DNA of 64,000 nt from Roseivirga ehrenbergii. Its GTDB lineage: Bacteria; Bacteroidota; Bacteroidia; Cytophagales; Cyclobacteriaceae. The DNA lies in the NCBI RefSeq assembly GCF_001593005.1, contig NZ_LQZQ01000049.1, positions 186,001 through 250,000 of the forward strand. The letters run 5' to 3'. A model generated the notes under the pieces. That model saw only the letters and a program-made list of their open reading frames with translations, was not told where the DNA came from and ran no database searches. Shown here piece after piece: positions 32,896 through 41,790 of the stretch (position 1 is its first letter; each line of letters opens with the position of its first letter). Position numbers and translations under genes: made by a program.

Positions 32896-35316
32896 TTAGT
32901 ATCCTTCAAACGTACACCAGAATTGGGCATCCATTCCAATTGGTGAACCATCTGGAGGAGTCAATGCACTGGTTGGTGTTACTTCTTTAGGGTTTTCTAA
33001 AAAGCGCGCTACTCTAAACGCCAACTCATTTTGGAAAGTGTCATTTCCGCTGGCTAGTTTTTTAGCAAAATTTCTAAGCGCTGCCATCGCTTCGGCTTGA
33101 GTAGAAACAGAGGCCTGAGAGCTCATGCTTAACGACATCAATTCGCTGATAAAGCTGTCGGCAACTACTTTCTGTAGTTCAGCACGGTAACCAGTGTAAT
33201 TAGTATCAAAGGCAAGGTTTGCCACTGCATTAATCACATCCTGAAGTCCAACCTGGTTACTATCCATTGCTTTTTGCTGAACCAAACGTGTAGCACGCTG
33301 CGAATTGAACAAGAAGCTCATCGTAGTTCCTGCTACAGCTTCTCCCGGAGAAACTGGGTCGAAAAGTACTCCTGTTCTTACATTAAAGGTTTCTCTTGAT
33401 CTTCCATACCCTGGGGTTCTAGGAGGAATGATTTTAAGAATATGCGCAGGTACTTCTAAATTCTCTGGTTTCAACACATTTATTAAAGCCGAAAGCGCTG
33501 CTTTTTGCTCTCCAACAGGTACTGTTTGCTGTAAAGGCTGAGAATCGCCTCTTAGCTTGTAGTTGTAATAAGCACCTCCAATTACCTTAGAAGCTGCCTC
33601 TAACTGGTAGCGGTGGAGCATGTACATTGGAACAAATACTTCTTCCAAAGTAGTCATTGGAGCCCCCATAGGAATATTTTGCTCAGAGAAATTTTTCAAA
33701 GCAATTGCTCTTACTTCCATTAATCGGTTCAATTCATCCACAGGGCTTTTCCCATTATCCCAAAGGTGAGAGAAAGGATGTGCACTACCCGGAGACCTAG
33801 AATCTGAATCGGTAATAAAGTGCAAACCGTCTTTCAATCCTTTTTCAATAATATCATTCAAGGCTTTGTCCTCATCTGTTCCTTTTGGAAAGTCTTGGTA
33901 TCCATAAGTGATTGCTACTTTATCCCATTCACCAATGCCAGTATCGTAAGGAGCGTCTAGTGAGATTTTACCGTTTTTAAGACCAATTTGAGGGTGAGGG
34001 TAATCCATTACCGAAGCATCGCCATCAGCACTAGAAGCGTAGCTATGTGCTAAACCAAGGGTGTGCCCAATTTCATGAGCGGATAGTTGTCTCAAACGGG
34101 CAAGAGCTAATTTGAGCATGATGGGGTCTGGAGTAGTACCATTTTCATATGGATTGATTAAACCTTGAGCAATCAAGAAATCTTGGCGAACCCTTAGCGA
34201 ACCTAAACTTACATGGCCTTTAATAATCTCTCCTGTACGTGGGTCAGAAACGGATGATCCATAAGACCAACCACGAGTAGAGCGATGTACCCATTGAATC
34301 AAGTTGTAACGGACATCCATTGGATCAGCATCGGCAGGCATTTCACGTACTTGGAAAGCATTTTTGTAACCAGCAGCCTCAAAAGCTTGATTCCACCATT
34401 GCCCGCCTTCAATAAGTGCAGATTTGATGGGCTCTGGAGCACCCCTGTCTACATAATAAATAATTGGTTCTACGGCCTCACTTACTTTTGCCGTAGGGTC
34501 TTTCTTGGCTAATCTATGTCTGTTGATAAACCTCTTTCGGATATCTTCTTGAATTGGAGTAGCGTAATCCATGTATGAAGTACCGAAGTAACCTGACCTA
34601 GGATCGAGTTTTCTCGGTTTATAACCTGCATCTGGTAATTCAACAAAAGAATAGTGCATGCGTACGGTGACCGCATCTGGGTTTGGAGTAACACTTCTGA
34701 TGTAACTGCCACTGGCGCTTCCCACTAGTGTAATTGTAGCTTCAAATTCTGAATTTTCAGGAAAGTTCTTCAACATAGGAGGGTAGATGGCCGAGCGGCT
34801 GGCATCGAAACGGTAAGAGCCCTGACGAGAACGATTAAGCGAATTGGCTACTCCGTAAGAATCGGTAAGGATCATTGGAGTAATATCGATTAACACCACT
34901 CCATTCTCTTCTGCTTCTACTTTAAAACCTTCTAAAACCGATTCGGCAAAAGCCTGTTTCACAGCTTCAACTTCATCGGCATTATCAGAAACCGCTCTGT
35001 AGCTGTAATTTGGTTCAACCAAAAGCACTTTTGATCCAACCCTTCTGAATTCTACTACGCTGGTGCCACCTAATTTACCACGGTCAAGACCAATGTCGTT
35101 GGACCCAATACCGGCCGCTAACGAATTGATGTAGAGAAATTCTTTATCGAAATTCTTTATTTCTAAATAAATTTTGCCGGCATCTTCGTTCCAATAATAA
35201 TTAAAAAAGCCTTCTTTTTTAATGGCTCCTTTGGTGATTTCGGCAATGGTTTTTTGCGCAAAAGTTTGCAAAGAAAGCACCATCAAAAAAGAAAATAGAA
35301 GTGTCTTTTTGAGCAT
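32896..35316 (-). CDS. Zinc-dependent metalloprotease (DUF5117/DUF4953 type)
   Basis: This 806-aa exported protein has a signal peptide ending TFAQ (~20). An N-terminal beta-rich DUF5118/5117-like region (21-270) precedes a metzincin-like catalytic centre HEIGHTLGLAH (residues 414-424, three His plus Glu415), followed by a Met-containing turn (ASVMDYP, ~434-440). The C-terminal half matches the DUF4953 pattern, with TFNVRTGVLFDPV. These proteins are common in Bacteroidota and predicted to degrade extracellular proteins; the substrate is unknown. Single gene with terminator. Divergent from the S9 peptidase gene, 110 bases apart. Confidence 0.9.
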   Translation of the reverse strand: MLKKTLLFSFLMVLSLQTFAQKTIAEITKGAIKKEGFFNYYWNEDAGKIYLEIKNFDKEFLYINSLAAGIGSNDIGLDRGKLGGTSVVEFRRVGSKVLLVEPNYSYRAVSDNADEVEAVKQAFAESVLEGFKVEAEENGVVLIDITPMILTDSYGVANSLNRSRQGSYRFDASRSAIYPPMLKNFPENSEFEATITLVGSASGSYIRSVTPNPDAVTVRMHYSFVELPDAGYKPRKLDPRSGYFGTSYMDYATPIQEDIRKRFINRHRLAKKDPTAKVSEAVEPIIYYVDRGAPEPIKSALIEGGQWWNQAFEAAGYKNAFQVREMPADADPMDVRYNLIQWVHRSTRGWSYGSSVSDPRTGEIIKGHVSLGSLRVRQDFLIAQGLINPYENGTTPDPIMLKLALARLRQLSAHEIGHTLGLAHSYASSADGDASVMDYPHPQIGLKNGKISLDAPYDTGIGEWDKVAITYGYQDFPKGTDEDKALNDIIEKGLKDGLHFITDSDSRSPGSAHPFSHLWDNGKSPVDELNRLMEVRAIALKNFSEQNIPMGAPMTTLEEVFVPMYMLHRYQLEAASKVIGGAYYNYKLRGDSQPLQQTVPVGEQKAALSALINVLKPENLEVPAHILKIIPPRTPGYGRSRETFNVRTGVLFDPVSPGEAVAGTTMSFLFNSQRATRLVQQKAMDSNQVGLQDVINAVANLAFDTNYTGYRAELQKVVADSFISELMSLSMSSQASVSTQAEAMAALRNFAKKLASGNDTFQNELAFRVARFLENPKEVTPTSALTPPDGSPIGMDAQFWCTFEGY

Positions 35317-35362
35317 GATGTTTTTCGTTTTAATTCAAGTTGATTCCGTCAATATAAGAAGT

Positions 35363-35393
35363 GTTTATAAACTCTGCCTAACTTTTATATTTG
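35363..35393 (+). promoter_or_regulatory. Candidate Bacteroidota promoter for the S9 peptidase
   Basis: TATATTTG (35386-35393) matches the -7 consensus TAnnTTTG of Bacteroidota, and a TTTA at 35364-35367 stands near the expected -33 position. It lies 33 bases before the ATG at 35427. Confidence 0.4.
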
Positions 35394-35426
35394 TAAGGAA
35401 TAGATAACAATTAGAAACTAAAACCT

Positions 35427-38312
35427 ATGAAAACGAAAATCAGCTTATTTTCAATTTTCATGCTGTTTATGCTCTTTCAGGCAACCGCCCAAAAGAAACC
35501 ACTAACACATGATGTTTATGATGACTGGAAAAGCCTGCAATCCACCACTATAAGCAATGATGGTAATTGGACCGCTTATAGAATTAGCCCTCAGGTAGGA
35601 GACGGTATACTTGAGATCAAGAGCCTGACCAATAACAAAACCTATACCCTCGATAGAGTAAGTAGGTATTCTTTCACTAAGAATAGCGATTTTGTGGTAG
35701 CTACCGTTAATCCCGAATATGAGAAGGAGCACGCGCTGAAACTTAAGAAAACCACCAGTGCAAAAATGCCTAAAGATTCCCTATTTATAGTGAACCTTAA
35801 AAGCGGTGATATCAAGAAAATTGCTAGGGTAAAAAACTATCAGTTACCGAATGAATCTACCGAGTTTGTTGCTTGGATTCATGAAGCTGCTTTGGAAGAA
35901 AAAGGTAAAAAAGAAGAGGGTGAAAAATCTGACGAAGACAAAAAGCCGAAGTCTAAATCTAAAGGTACAGAGCTAGTGCTTTACAACATGGTTTCTGGTA
36001 GCGAAAAGCGCTTTGAAGGTGTTATGGATTATGAGTTAACCACAAAAGGTAACTATCTGTATTTCGAAAAAGATGAAGCAGATTCATTGAATCCTGCGGG
36101 GGTATTTGCCTATAATACCAAAACTGGTAAAGAAGTTACTCTAAACTCAGGCTTAAAAGATTATAAAAAGCTTACCACTACAGAGGATGGAGAAGAGTTG
36201 GTGTTTTTTGCTACTAATTCTGACAGCAAAGCTGATGACAAATATTTCAGTTTAATGCATTGGAAAGCAGGTAATAATGAGGCAAAAATCATTGCCGATA
36301 CTACTACGGCTGGTCTTCCTAATAATTGGATGGTAAGTGATAATAGTAACCCACGCTTTTCAGAAAGCGGAAAAAGATTGTACTTCGGAACAGCTCCACG
36401 CCCTGTGAAATATGCATACGAAGAGGATACTACTTTATTAGATTCTGAACGCCCTGCGGTAGATGTATGGTCATATAACGATCCGTATATTCAGCCAATG
36501 CAGAAATTAAGAGCCAACAGAGATAAGAATAAGACTTATGATGTTGTAATGGATTTGAAATCAATGAAAATGGTTCAATTAGGTAATCAGTACCTGGAGA
36601 ACATTTATATTGATACCGAAAATGACCGTGACTTTGTATTGGCTACAGACGACCAAGCTTATAGAGTTCAGTCTACATGGGATACTCAACAGCCACGCGA
36701 TTACTACAAAGTTAACGTAAATACAGGTAAAGCCGAATTGCTTATGCAAGCTGGCAGAGGGTTTATGTCGTTATCGCCAGAGGGTAACTACCTAACTTGG
36801 TACGATCCTGAATTGGAAGATTGGTTTGCTATGGATGTGGCTACTGAAACTGTAAGGAATCTAACCGAGAAAATCGATGTGAGTTTTTCAGATGAGTTGC
36901 ATGATTCCCCTTCTTTAGCTGGTTCTTACGGAGCGGCAGGTTGGAGCGAAAAAGATGCTGCTTTCTTTATTAACGATCGTTTCGATATCTGGAAAATTGA
37001 TCCAAAAGGAAAATTAGCTCCTGAAAACGTAACCAATGGTTTTGGCCGTAAAAACAATATTACTTTCAGGTATCAGTCGCTAGATAGAGACGAGAAATTT
37101 ATCTCAATGAAAGCTCCAGTATTGCTTAGTGCCATGCACCAATGGACAATGCAAGATGGTTTTTACACTGCCAACCTTTCAAAAGCTTCTAACCCGACAA
37201 AAGTGGTTATGGAAGATGTGAGTTTTGGTAGGTTAATCAAAGCGGAAGATTCTGATCGCGTTATCTTTACTAAATCTACTTATGAAGAATTTGGTGAATT
37301 GTATGTAGCTAACAGCTATAAAATGGATGGTTTGAAAAAACTTACCAATGTAGGCGCACAAGAAGATCCTTACAATTGGGGTACTGCCGAACTAATTCAG
37401 TTCAATTCTTTACAAGATGGAGAAGAAATGCAGGCCATTCTTTACAAGCCAGAAAACTTCGACCCGAATAAGAAATATCCAATGATTGTTTATTTCTACG
37501 AAAGAAGATCAAACAGCTTACATAGCCATCCAAGTCCAGCGCCAAGTGCAAGTACAATCAATATTCCATATTATGTGAGTAACGATTACTTGGTATTAGT
37601 TCCAGACATTAAATATGAATTGGGTTATCCTGGGCCTAGTGCTTATAACCATGTGGTTCCGGCTACAAATGCTGTTGTAAATATGGGCTTTGTAGATAAA
37701 ACCAAAATGGCAATCCAAGGCCAAAGCTGGGGAGGTTACCAAGTAGCTTACCTTGTTACTAAAACAGACATGTATGCTGCGGCAGGTGCAGGTGCGCCAG
37801 TAGTAAACATGACCTCTGCTTATGGTGGAGTGAGATGGGGTAGCGGTATGAGCCGTATGTTCCAGTACGAGAAAACACAAAGTCGTTTGGGTGGAACTTT
37901 ATGGGAAACTCCAACACGCTACATCGACAACTCTCCGCTATTTAGAATGGACGAAGTGGAAACACCTTTGTTTATTATGCACAATGATGAAGACGGTGCG
38001 GTGCCGTGGTACCAAGGTATTGAATACTACATGGCCTTGAGACGTTTGCAAAAACCATCTTGGTTAGTGGTGTACAATGGCGAAGACCATAACCTTGTTC
38101 AGCGTAAAAACAGAAAAGACCTTTCTATCAGAATGGGACAATTCTTCGATCACTACTTAAAAGGTGCGCCAATGCCAGAATGGATGGCGAATGGTTTACC
38201 AGCTACACTTAAAGGAAGAACTTTAGGTTACGAATTGGTAGATGAAACCAATAACACTGTAGAAGGAGAAGGTGCTAGCTTAATGAAAGAGAAAGCAAAA
38301 GGAAATAAATAG
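35427..38312 (+). CDS. S9-family prolyl oligopeptidase-like peptidase
   Basis: The 961-aa exported protein has a signal peptide (MLFMLFQATAQ, ~21), a long beta-propeller-like N-terminal region, and an alpha/beta-hydrolase domain with the S9 triad: Ser767 in GQSWGGY, Asp856 in HNDEDGAVPW and His888 in GEDHNL. A Lys/Glu-rich insertion (KGKKEEGEKSDEDKKPKSKS) near residue 160 is probably a flexible loop. It cleaves peptides in the periplasm, likely oligopeptides. It is longer than typical S9 members (~700 aa). Single gene with promoter-like and terminator sequences. Confidence 0.92.
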   Translation: MKTKISLFSIFMLFMLFQATAQKKPLTHDVYDDWKSLQSTTISNDGNWTAYRISPQVGDGILEIKSLTNNKTYTLDRVSRYSFTKNSDFVVATVNPEYEKEHALKLKKTTSAKMPKDSLFIVNLKSGDIKKIARVKNYQLPNESTEFVAWIHEAALEEKGKKEEGEKSDEDKKPKSKSKGTELVLYNMVSGSEKRFEGVMDYELTTKGNYLYFEKDEADSLNPAGVFAYNTKTGKEVTLNSGLKDYKKLTTTEDGEELVFFATNSDSKADDKYFSLMHWKAGNNEAKIIADTTTAGLPNNWMVSDNSNPRFSESGKRLYFGTAPRPVKYAYEEDTTLLDSERPAVDVWSYNDPYIQPMQKLRANRDKNKTYDVVMDLKSMKMVQLGNQYLENIYIDTENDRDFVLATDDQAYRVQSTWDTQQPRDYYKVNVNTGKAELLMQAGRGFMSLSPEGNYLTWYDPELEDWFAMDVATETVRNLTEKIDVSFSDELHDSPSLAGSYGAAGWSEKDAAFFINDRFDIWKIDPKGKLAPENVTNGFGRKNNITFRYQSLDRDEKFISMKAPVLLSAMHQWTMQDGFYTANLSKASNPTKVVMEDVSFGRLIKAEDSDRVIFTKSTYEEFGELYVANSYKMDGLKKLTNVGAQEDPYNWGTAELIQFNSLQDGEEMQAILYKPENFDPNKKYPMIVYFYERRSNSLHSHPSPAPSASTINIPYYVSNDYLVLVPDIKYELGYPGPSAYNHVVPATNAVVNMGFVDKTKMAIQGQSWGGYQVAYLVTKTDMYAAAGAGAPVVNMTSAYGGVRWGSGMSRMFQYEKTQSRLGGTLWETPTRYIDNSPLFRMDEVETPLFIMHNDEDGAVPWYQGIEYYMALRRLQKPSWLVVYNGEDHNLVQRKNRKDLSIRMGQFFDHYLKGAPMPEWMANGLPATLKGRTLGYELVDETNNTVEGEGASLMKEKAKGNK

Positions 38313-38337
38313 TTAAGCAATTAACAGATTAGATTTT

Positions 38338-38371
38338 AAACTGGCGAGGCATCTGCTTCGCCAGTTTTTTT
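38338..38371 (+). terminator. Terminator of the S9 peptidase gene
   Basis: AAACTGGCGA and TCGCCAGTTT pair around GGCATCTGCT-like bases and are followed by a TTTTT run on the plus strand. It lies 26 bases after the stop codon. Confidence 0.85.
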
Positions 38372-38434
38372 ATGTGCTTGTGGCTTTAGTTTTTTGTTGA
38401 AGGAAGGGTGTAATCCATAACAATGGGTATTAGA

Positions 38435-38462
38435 ACTGTCTCGTCCTGAAATAGGTTGACAG
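38435..38462. repeat. IS3 terminal inverted repeat, orfB side
   Basis: This 28-base end, starting AACTGTCTCGTCCTG and ending GGTTGACA, is the exact reverse complement of 39791-39818. The terminal TG of TGTCTCG at 38438 may be the true element edge, with the outer three bases fortuitously complementary. Confidence 0.9.
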
Positions 38463-38471
38463 GTTTAACAT

Positions 38472-39407
38472 TTAATCCTGGTATAAGTTAACAGTAGGAT
38501 TTAAATCCTGCTGTTGGTTTACAATTGTCTTTTTCCAATAGTTCTTCCAAAGCTTCTCCGGTTTGTGATTTGTCTGATACACGTTTTGCGGTGTTTCCAT
38601 TCCACAACTTAGGTGAGGCCTCTCATTGTTGTATAAGTTTATTGCTTTTGTTGTAAAGAGCCTAGCCTGTTCAAGGTTTTCCACTGTATAATTTCGAAGA
38701 TACTCTTGTTTTAGTATTCCGTTGATTCGTTCAGCTATAGCATTTTCTAAAGGGTCTCCATTCTCGGTCATGCTTATCAGTATTTGGTTAGATTTAAGCA
38801 TTTGGACGTATTCGTGACTACAATACTGGATGCCTCTGTCGGAATGATGTACTAAGCCTTCCAACTGGACGCCAGCGCTAGTTATGGCCATGTGGAGCGC
38901 CCTTAAGTTGTTGATCGCCTCCATGTTGTCCGAGAGCTCATAACCCATCACTTTTCTACTGTAAGCATCTGTGATCAAGCACAGATAAAGAAACTTTCCA
39001 TTCACACGCCAATAGGTAATATCACTTACCCAAACTTGATTTATGCCCAGTATGGGTAGTTCTTTTATTAAGTTGGGGTATTTTCTGAACCAATGGACGG
39101 AGTTGGTAGTCACTGCTTTCCGCCTTTTCTTTTTAATTAAAAGGTTGTGAGAGGAGAGTGTATCAAAAAAAGCATCTCTTCCCATTTTTAAGCCTAACCT
39201 GTCTAGATCTTCACTCAGCAGGTGATAAAGCTTCCTACCACCAAGCTTGGGGTGGTCCATTCGTTTTTCCAACACCATCTGAACTACTTTTTGATGTGTG
39301 TTTAAAACATCTGCTAACTTTCTCTCATTTTTATAATGGGCTTGCCTGCTTACACCAAACAATCCACATATCCTTTCAAGGCCTATTTCTGGATACATGG
39401 TTCTCAT
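38472..39407 (-). CDS. IS3-family transposase OrfB (DDE integrase)
   Basis: The 311-aa protein has an N-terminal HTH_21-like region (HPKLGGRKLYHLL) and an rve/DDE integrase core with Asp129 (WVSDITYW), Asp190 (HHSDRGIQY) and Glu226 (ENAIAERING). The second Asp and Glu are 35 residues apart, the D(35)E spacing of the IS3 group. It joins the IS ends to target DNA. Its ATG overlaps the orfA stop as ATGA, so coupling by reinitiation is likely, in place of the -1 frameshift used by many IS3 members. Confidence 0.95.
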   Translation of the reverse strand: MRTMYPEIGLERICGLFGVSRQAHYKNERKLADVLNTHQKVVQMVLEKRMDHPKLGGRKLYHLLSEDLDRLGLKMGRDAFFDTLSSHNLLIKKKRRKAVTTNSVHWFRKYPNLIKELPILGINQVWVSDITYWRVNGKFLYLCLITDAYSRKVMGYELSDNMEAINNLRALHMAITSAGVQLEGLVHHSDRGIQYCSHEYVQMLKSNQILISMTENGDPLENAIAERINGILKQEYLRNYTVENLEQARLFTTKAINLYNNERPHLSCGMETPQNVYQTNHKPEKLWKNYWKKTIVNQQQDLNPTVNLYQD

Positions 39408-39775
39408 TGCCCTGATTGTTTGGTGGGTAACTTTTTTCGGATATTGATCGAAAGTTCTTCTTCGGCAATGTCGATCATCTTTGAATAGGCAGCCGCTTTC
39501 AGTTCAGATAGCTTTAGTTCCTTTTCAAGCTCTTTGACCCGTTCCGATAATTCCCTACCTTCTGGGCTGTCTTTAGGTTCTTCCAAATAAATCCTCCGTT
39601 TTAAAGGTTCGTGAATGCCAAAACTACGCATCCAATTGGTTATCGCACTATGGCCTTTTATACCATACTTACGCAGCGCTCCTTCCTTGCTCATCTCTCC
39701 CGATAATACTTTTTGTATTATCCTAAGTTTATACTCATCGCTATAATAGGCGCGACCTCCTGACTTTTCATCCAT
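39404..39775 (-). CDS. IS3-family transposase OrfA (HTH protein)
   Basis: This 123-aa protein has a helix-turn-helix (YKLRIIQKVLSGEMSKEGAL, then RKYGIKGHSAITNWMRSFG) that binds the IS ends, and a C-terminal leucine-zipper-like coiled coil (LSERVKELEKELKLSELKAA) for pairing with OrfB. It starts at ATG 39775, 15 bases inside the right inverted repeat, so its promoter probably overlaps that end. It ends in an ATGA overlap with orfB. It looks intact. Confidence 0.93.
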   Translation of the reverse strand: MDEKSGGRAYYSDEYKLRIIQKVLSGEMSKEGALRKYGIKGHSAITNWMRSFGIHEPLKRRIYLEEPKDSPEGRELSERVKELEKELKLSELKAAAYSKMIDIAEEELSINIRKKLPTKQSGQ

Positions 39776-39790
39776 TCAATTAATAAGTTG

Positions 39791-39818
39791 TGTCAACCTA
39801 TTTCAGGACGAGACAGTT
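39791..39818. repeat. IS3 terminal inverted repeat, orfA side
   Basis: TGTCAACCTATTTCAGGACG followed by AGACAGTT is the perfect inverse of the 38435-38462 end. Flanking bases show no direct duplication. Confidence 0.9.
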
Positions 39819-39876
39819 GTAATGAAGCCATTTAACCACAAAGGTCTCAGAGTAGCGCAAAGGTTAAAAGCTTCCC

Positions 39877-40005
39877 CATTGCGAACTTGCCGAAGTTCTT
39901 CGGAGTAGTGCTACATGTGTGAAGCAATCTCAATGATGAGCAGCAAAGCTAGAGATTGATTCGTCACAACCCAGTGCTATCGCATGGTTTGTTTCTGGCG
40001 ATGAC
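39877..40005. repeat. Degenerate interspersed repeat (CATTGCGA...GAAGCAATCTC type)
   Basis: CATTGCGAAC, GAAGCAATCTC, GAGATTGATTCGTC and a closing GGCGATGAC form a long worn inverted repeat. The design, pairing GAAGCAATCTC with GAGATTG.TTCGTC, resembles an abundant intergenic repeat of several bacterial phyla. No gene is present in 39819-40033. Confidence 0.5.
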
Positions 40006-40033
40006 CCTCGGAATGGAGATTCAAAGTAACCAA

Positions 40034-40426
40034 TCACACAAAAGCCTCTGTAACTTCTTTGGGGATTCGGGTGGGTTTTAGGCTGTTGGCGTCAATCATA
40101 CACCACCATGAACTGGACTGCATGAGTAGGTCGCCTGTGGTGGCATTGAACATACGGACAAGTCGGTTGCTTTTTACTCCGGTGTGTTCTTGTACATGAG
40201 TTTTAACCAGGATTTTATCACCCAGAAATGCGGGCTTTTTGTATTCTATAAAATGATTAATAGCCACCCATTTGTATTGTTCCAGCCATTTTGGTTTCGC
40301 GGTTTGTGTCCAAGCAGCTTCAGAAACATCTTGTACCCACTGTAAATAACGCACGTTATTCACGTGTTGCATATCGTCCAAGTCGGCAGCGGTTACTTCA
40401 AATGTGGATTCATAAATAGCGAGCAT
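40034..40426 (-). CDS. Acyl-CoA thioesterase, hotdog fold (4HBT)
   Basis: The 130-aa protein fits the YbgC/FadM-like thioesterase family: FEVTAADLDDMQHVNNVRYL with the conserved Asp and His/Asn of the active site, then WVQDVSEAAWTQTAKPKWLE and FLGDKILVKTHVQEHTGVKS on the hotdog sheet. It hydrolyses acyl-CoA thioesters in the cytoplasm; chain length is unknown. It follows the DUF3037 gene by nine bases on the same strand, so these genes probably form one operon with the HipA-like kinase. ATG at 40426. Confidence 0.85.
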   Translation of the reverse strand: MLAIYESTFEVTAADLDDMQHVNNVRYLQWVQDVSEAAWTQTAKPKWLEQYKWVAINHFIEYKKPAFLGDKILVKTHVQEHTGVKSNRLVRMFNATTGDLLMQSSSWWCMIDANSLKPTRIPKEVTEAFV

Positions 40427-40435
40427 GGTGGGCTT

Positions 40436-40819
40436 TTATAATACTAGATTCTCAAATAAGCGCTGGGCAGTTTTCTCTAAATCGTCTGACAAACCTGCAT
40501 GGGTTTTAGACACCTGAAGGGCCGAACTTCGGGTGGAGGTTAACCAACGGAAACGCTCGGTAATGTCTAATTTTGCTATAGGGCCACACTCTTTATCACC
40601 CAAAGCTACTTTTTCGAAACTCTGCAAATTCAATCGGATCTGATCAATGTCCAGCTCGTCTGAAAGCAAAGCAATTTTTGATTCATTAATCGTCCAAAGC
40701 ACTTTAATGAATTTTGCTCTTTTGCTAAATACAGCCACCCCCACATTCAGAAACTCTTCACGTTCTAAAACGGGAACCACCCGAATCATCGCATATTCAT
40801 ATAAGTGCTTCTCTTGCAT
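40436..40819 (-). CDS. DUF3037 protein, partner of HipA-like kinase
   Basis: The 127-aa protein begins YEYAMIRVVPVLEREEFLNV, a DUF3037 hallmark, followed by GVAVFSKRAKFIKVLWTINE and DKECGPIAKLDITERFRWLT. The family has unknown function and is often next to a HipA-like kinase, as here: the genes overlap by 23 bases (40797-40819). The pairing is reminiscent of a two-component module in which one protein is the target or regulator of the other (inference). No DNA-binding motif seen. Confidence 0.8.
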   Translation of the reverse strand: MQEKHLYEYAMIRVVPVLEREEFLNVGVAVFSKRAKFIKVLWTINESKIALLSDELDIDQIRLNLQSFEKVALGDKECGPIAKLDITERFRWLTSTRSSALQVSKTHAGLSDDLEKTAQRLFENLVL

Positions 40820-41576
40820 CTTGGGCTTGGTTGGTGAAAATATCGGAATGATTTATACGCGTAATCAGAAACTGGGAGTATGCCTCTCTTAACGCTTCAG
40901 GGCTTTCATCGGTATCGGGCCATTCGAGCCACGAATCGGGAATTAAGGCTACAATGGCCTGTAATTTCTCAGGCGTCAACAGCTTTTTGAAGGTTTCGTT
41001 GGTTTCTTTTAGCAAAGAGGCTTGTGCTAGCAGTACGTGCTTTTTCACAAAAGGAAAAGGTGATTTGGCACGCTCCTCAAGGTGCATCCATGCATGGTGA
41101 AAAGACAAAGAAGAGCCATGATCGATCAGCCACAATTCTTTATTGAACATCAGCATATTGGTGTTCTTCACCGTGCGGTCGATGTTAGAAATGAAGGAAT
41201 CGAGCCACACCACTTTGGAAGCGGTTTCTGCATCAATTTGCGTGACCACTGGATCGAAGGTAATTGCGCCCGAAAGAAAGTGCAGTGCAATATTTAGGCC
41301 TTGGCTTCCTTTCAATAAGTCTTGTACTTCTTCATCACCTTCGGTACGTCCAAAGGCTTCATCTAAATGTGCGAAGACCAATTCTGGAACTCTTAAGCCC
41401 AATTCACGGGCAATTTCTCCACCAATCAATTCGGCAATCAGCACTTTGGGGCCATGGCCGTTGCCCCTAAATTTTAATACGTATTTGAAGTCATCGTCCG
41501 CTTCGGCCAAAGCGGGTAATGAGCCGCCCTCGCGTAAGGGTTGGATGTATCGGGTTACATTTACAGTTCTTAACAT
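40797..41576 (-). CDS. HipA-like kinase
   Basis: The 259-aa protein resembles the HipA-like kinase family. It has an N-terminal beta strand with Lys35 (KYVLKFRGNGHG, nucleotide contact), a catalytic loop in WLDSFISNIDRTVKNTNML (Asp133, Asn138) and a metal-binding IDHGSSLSF (Asp152). Members phosphorylate protein substrates on Ser or Thr; classical HipA works on glutamyl-tRNA synthetase, but this short, HipB-less form is different. It is the first gene of a three-gene unit with DUF3037 and a thioesterase. Genomes sometimes mislabel it as an aminotransferase. ATG at 41576. Confidence 0.85.
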   Translation of the reverse strand: MLRTVNVTRYIQPLREGGSLPALAEADDDFKYVLKFRGNGHGPKVLIAELIGGEIARELGLRVPELVFAHLDEAFGRTEGDEEVQDLLKGSQGLNIALHFLSGAITFDPVVTQIDAETASKVVWLDSFISNIDRTVKNTNMLMFNKELWLIDHGSSLSFHHAWMHLEERAKSPFPFVKKHVLLAQASLLKETNETFKKLLTPEKLQAIVALIPDSWLEWPDTDESPEALREAYSQFLITRINHSDIFTNQAQDAREALI

Positions 41577-41645
41577 GGCGTGGCAAATCCCCTTTTTAAG
41601 CCTTCACTCTTGAATATTTTCGAAGGTAAACAAATTTTAAGGTTG

Positions 41646-41725
41646 TTGGAAGAGGGGAGTTGGAAGACTGAAGTTGGAAGGGGAATAAGGAAGAAGGAAG
41701 TGAGAAGACCGAAGTCGGAAGAAAG
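41646..41725. repeat. Purine-rich GGAAG/GAAGT tract
   Basis: About 80 bases of the plus strand are almost all purine, with near-repeated units such as TTGGAAGACTGAAGTTGGAAG-like strings (split here by variation) and GAAGACCGAAGTCGGAAG. It is upstream of the HipA-like gene and downstream of none. Such tracts occur between Bacteroidota genes; function unknown. Confidence 0.55.
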
Positions 41726-41790
41726 TGCGTCTCGCCTCGGTACCGTCATTCTGAAATTTTAACCCGAGGGAACGAGGGGTAAAATGAAAG

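Larger units (their letters stand above)
38435..39818 (-). mobile_element. Intact IS3-family insertion sequence
   Basis: The element carries orfA and orfB on the minus strand between perfect 28-base inverted ends (38435-38462 and 39791-39818; inner bases AACTGTCTCGTCCTGAAATA). A direct target duplication is not evident: flanks read TTAG and GTAA. Both reading frames are open and catalytic residues are in place, so it could still move. A degenerate relative with similar ends lies at 53804-54177. Confidence 0.92.

Noticed and set aside
37596-37880. 94-aa antisense frame in the S9 gene
   Set aside because: Shadow of the conserved peptidase; no own start context.
38430-39822. Target-site duplication of the IS3 element
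   Set aside because: Flanks TTAG and GTAA do not match; no duplication claimed.
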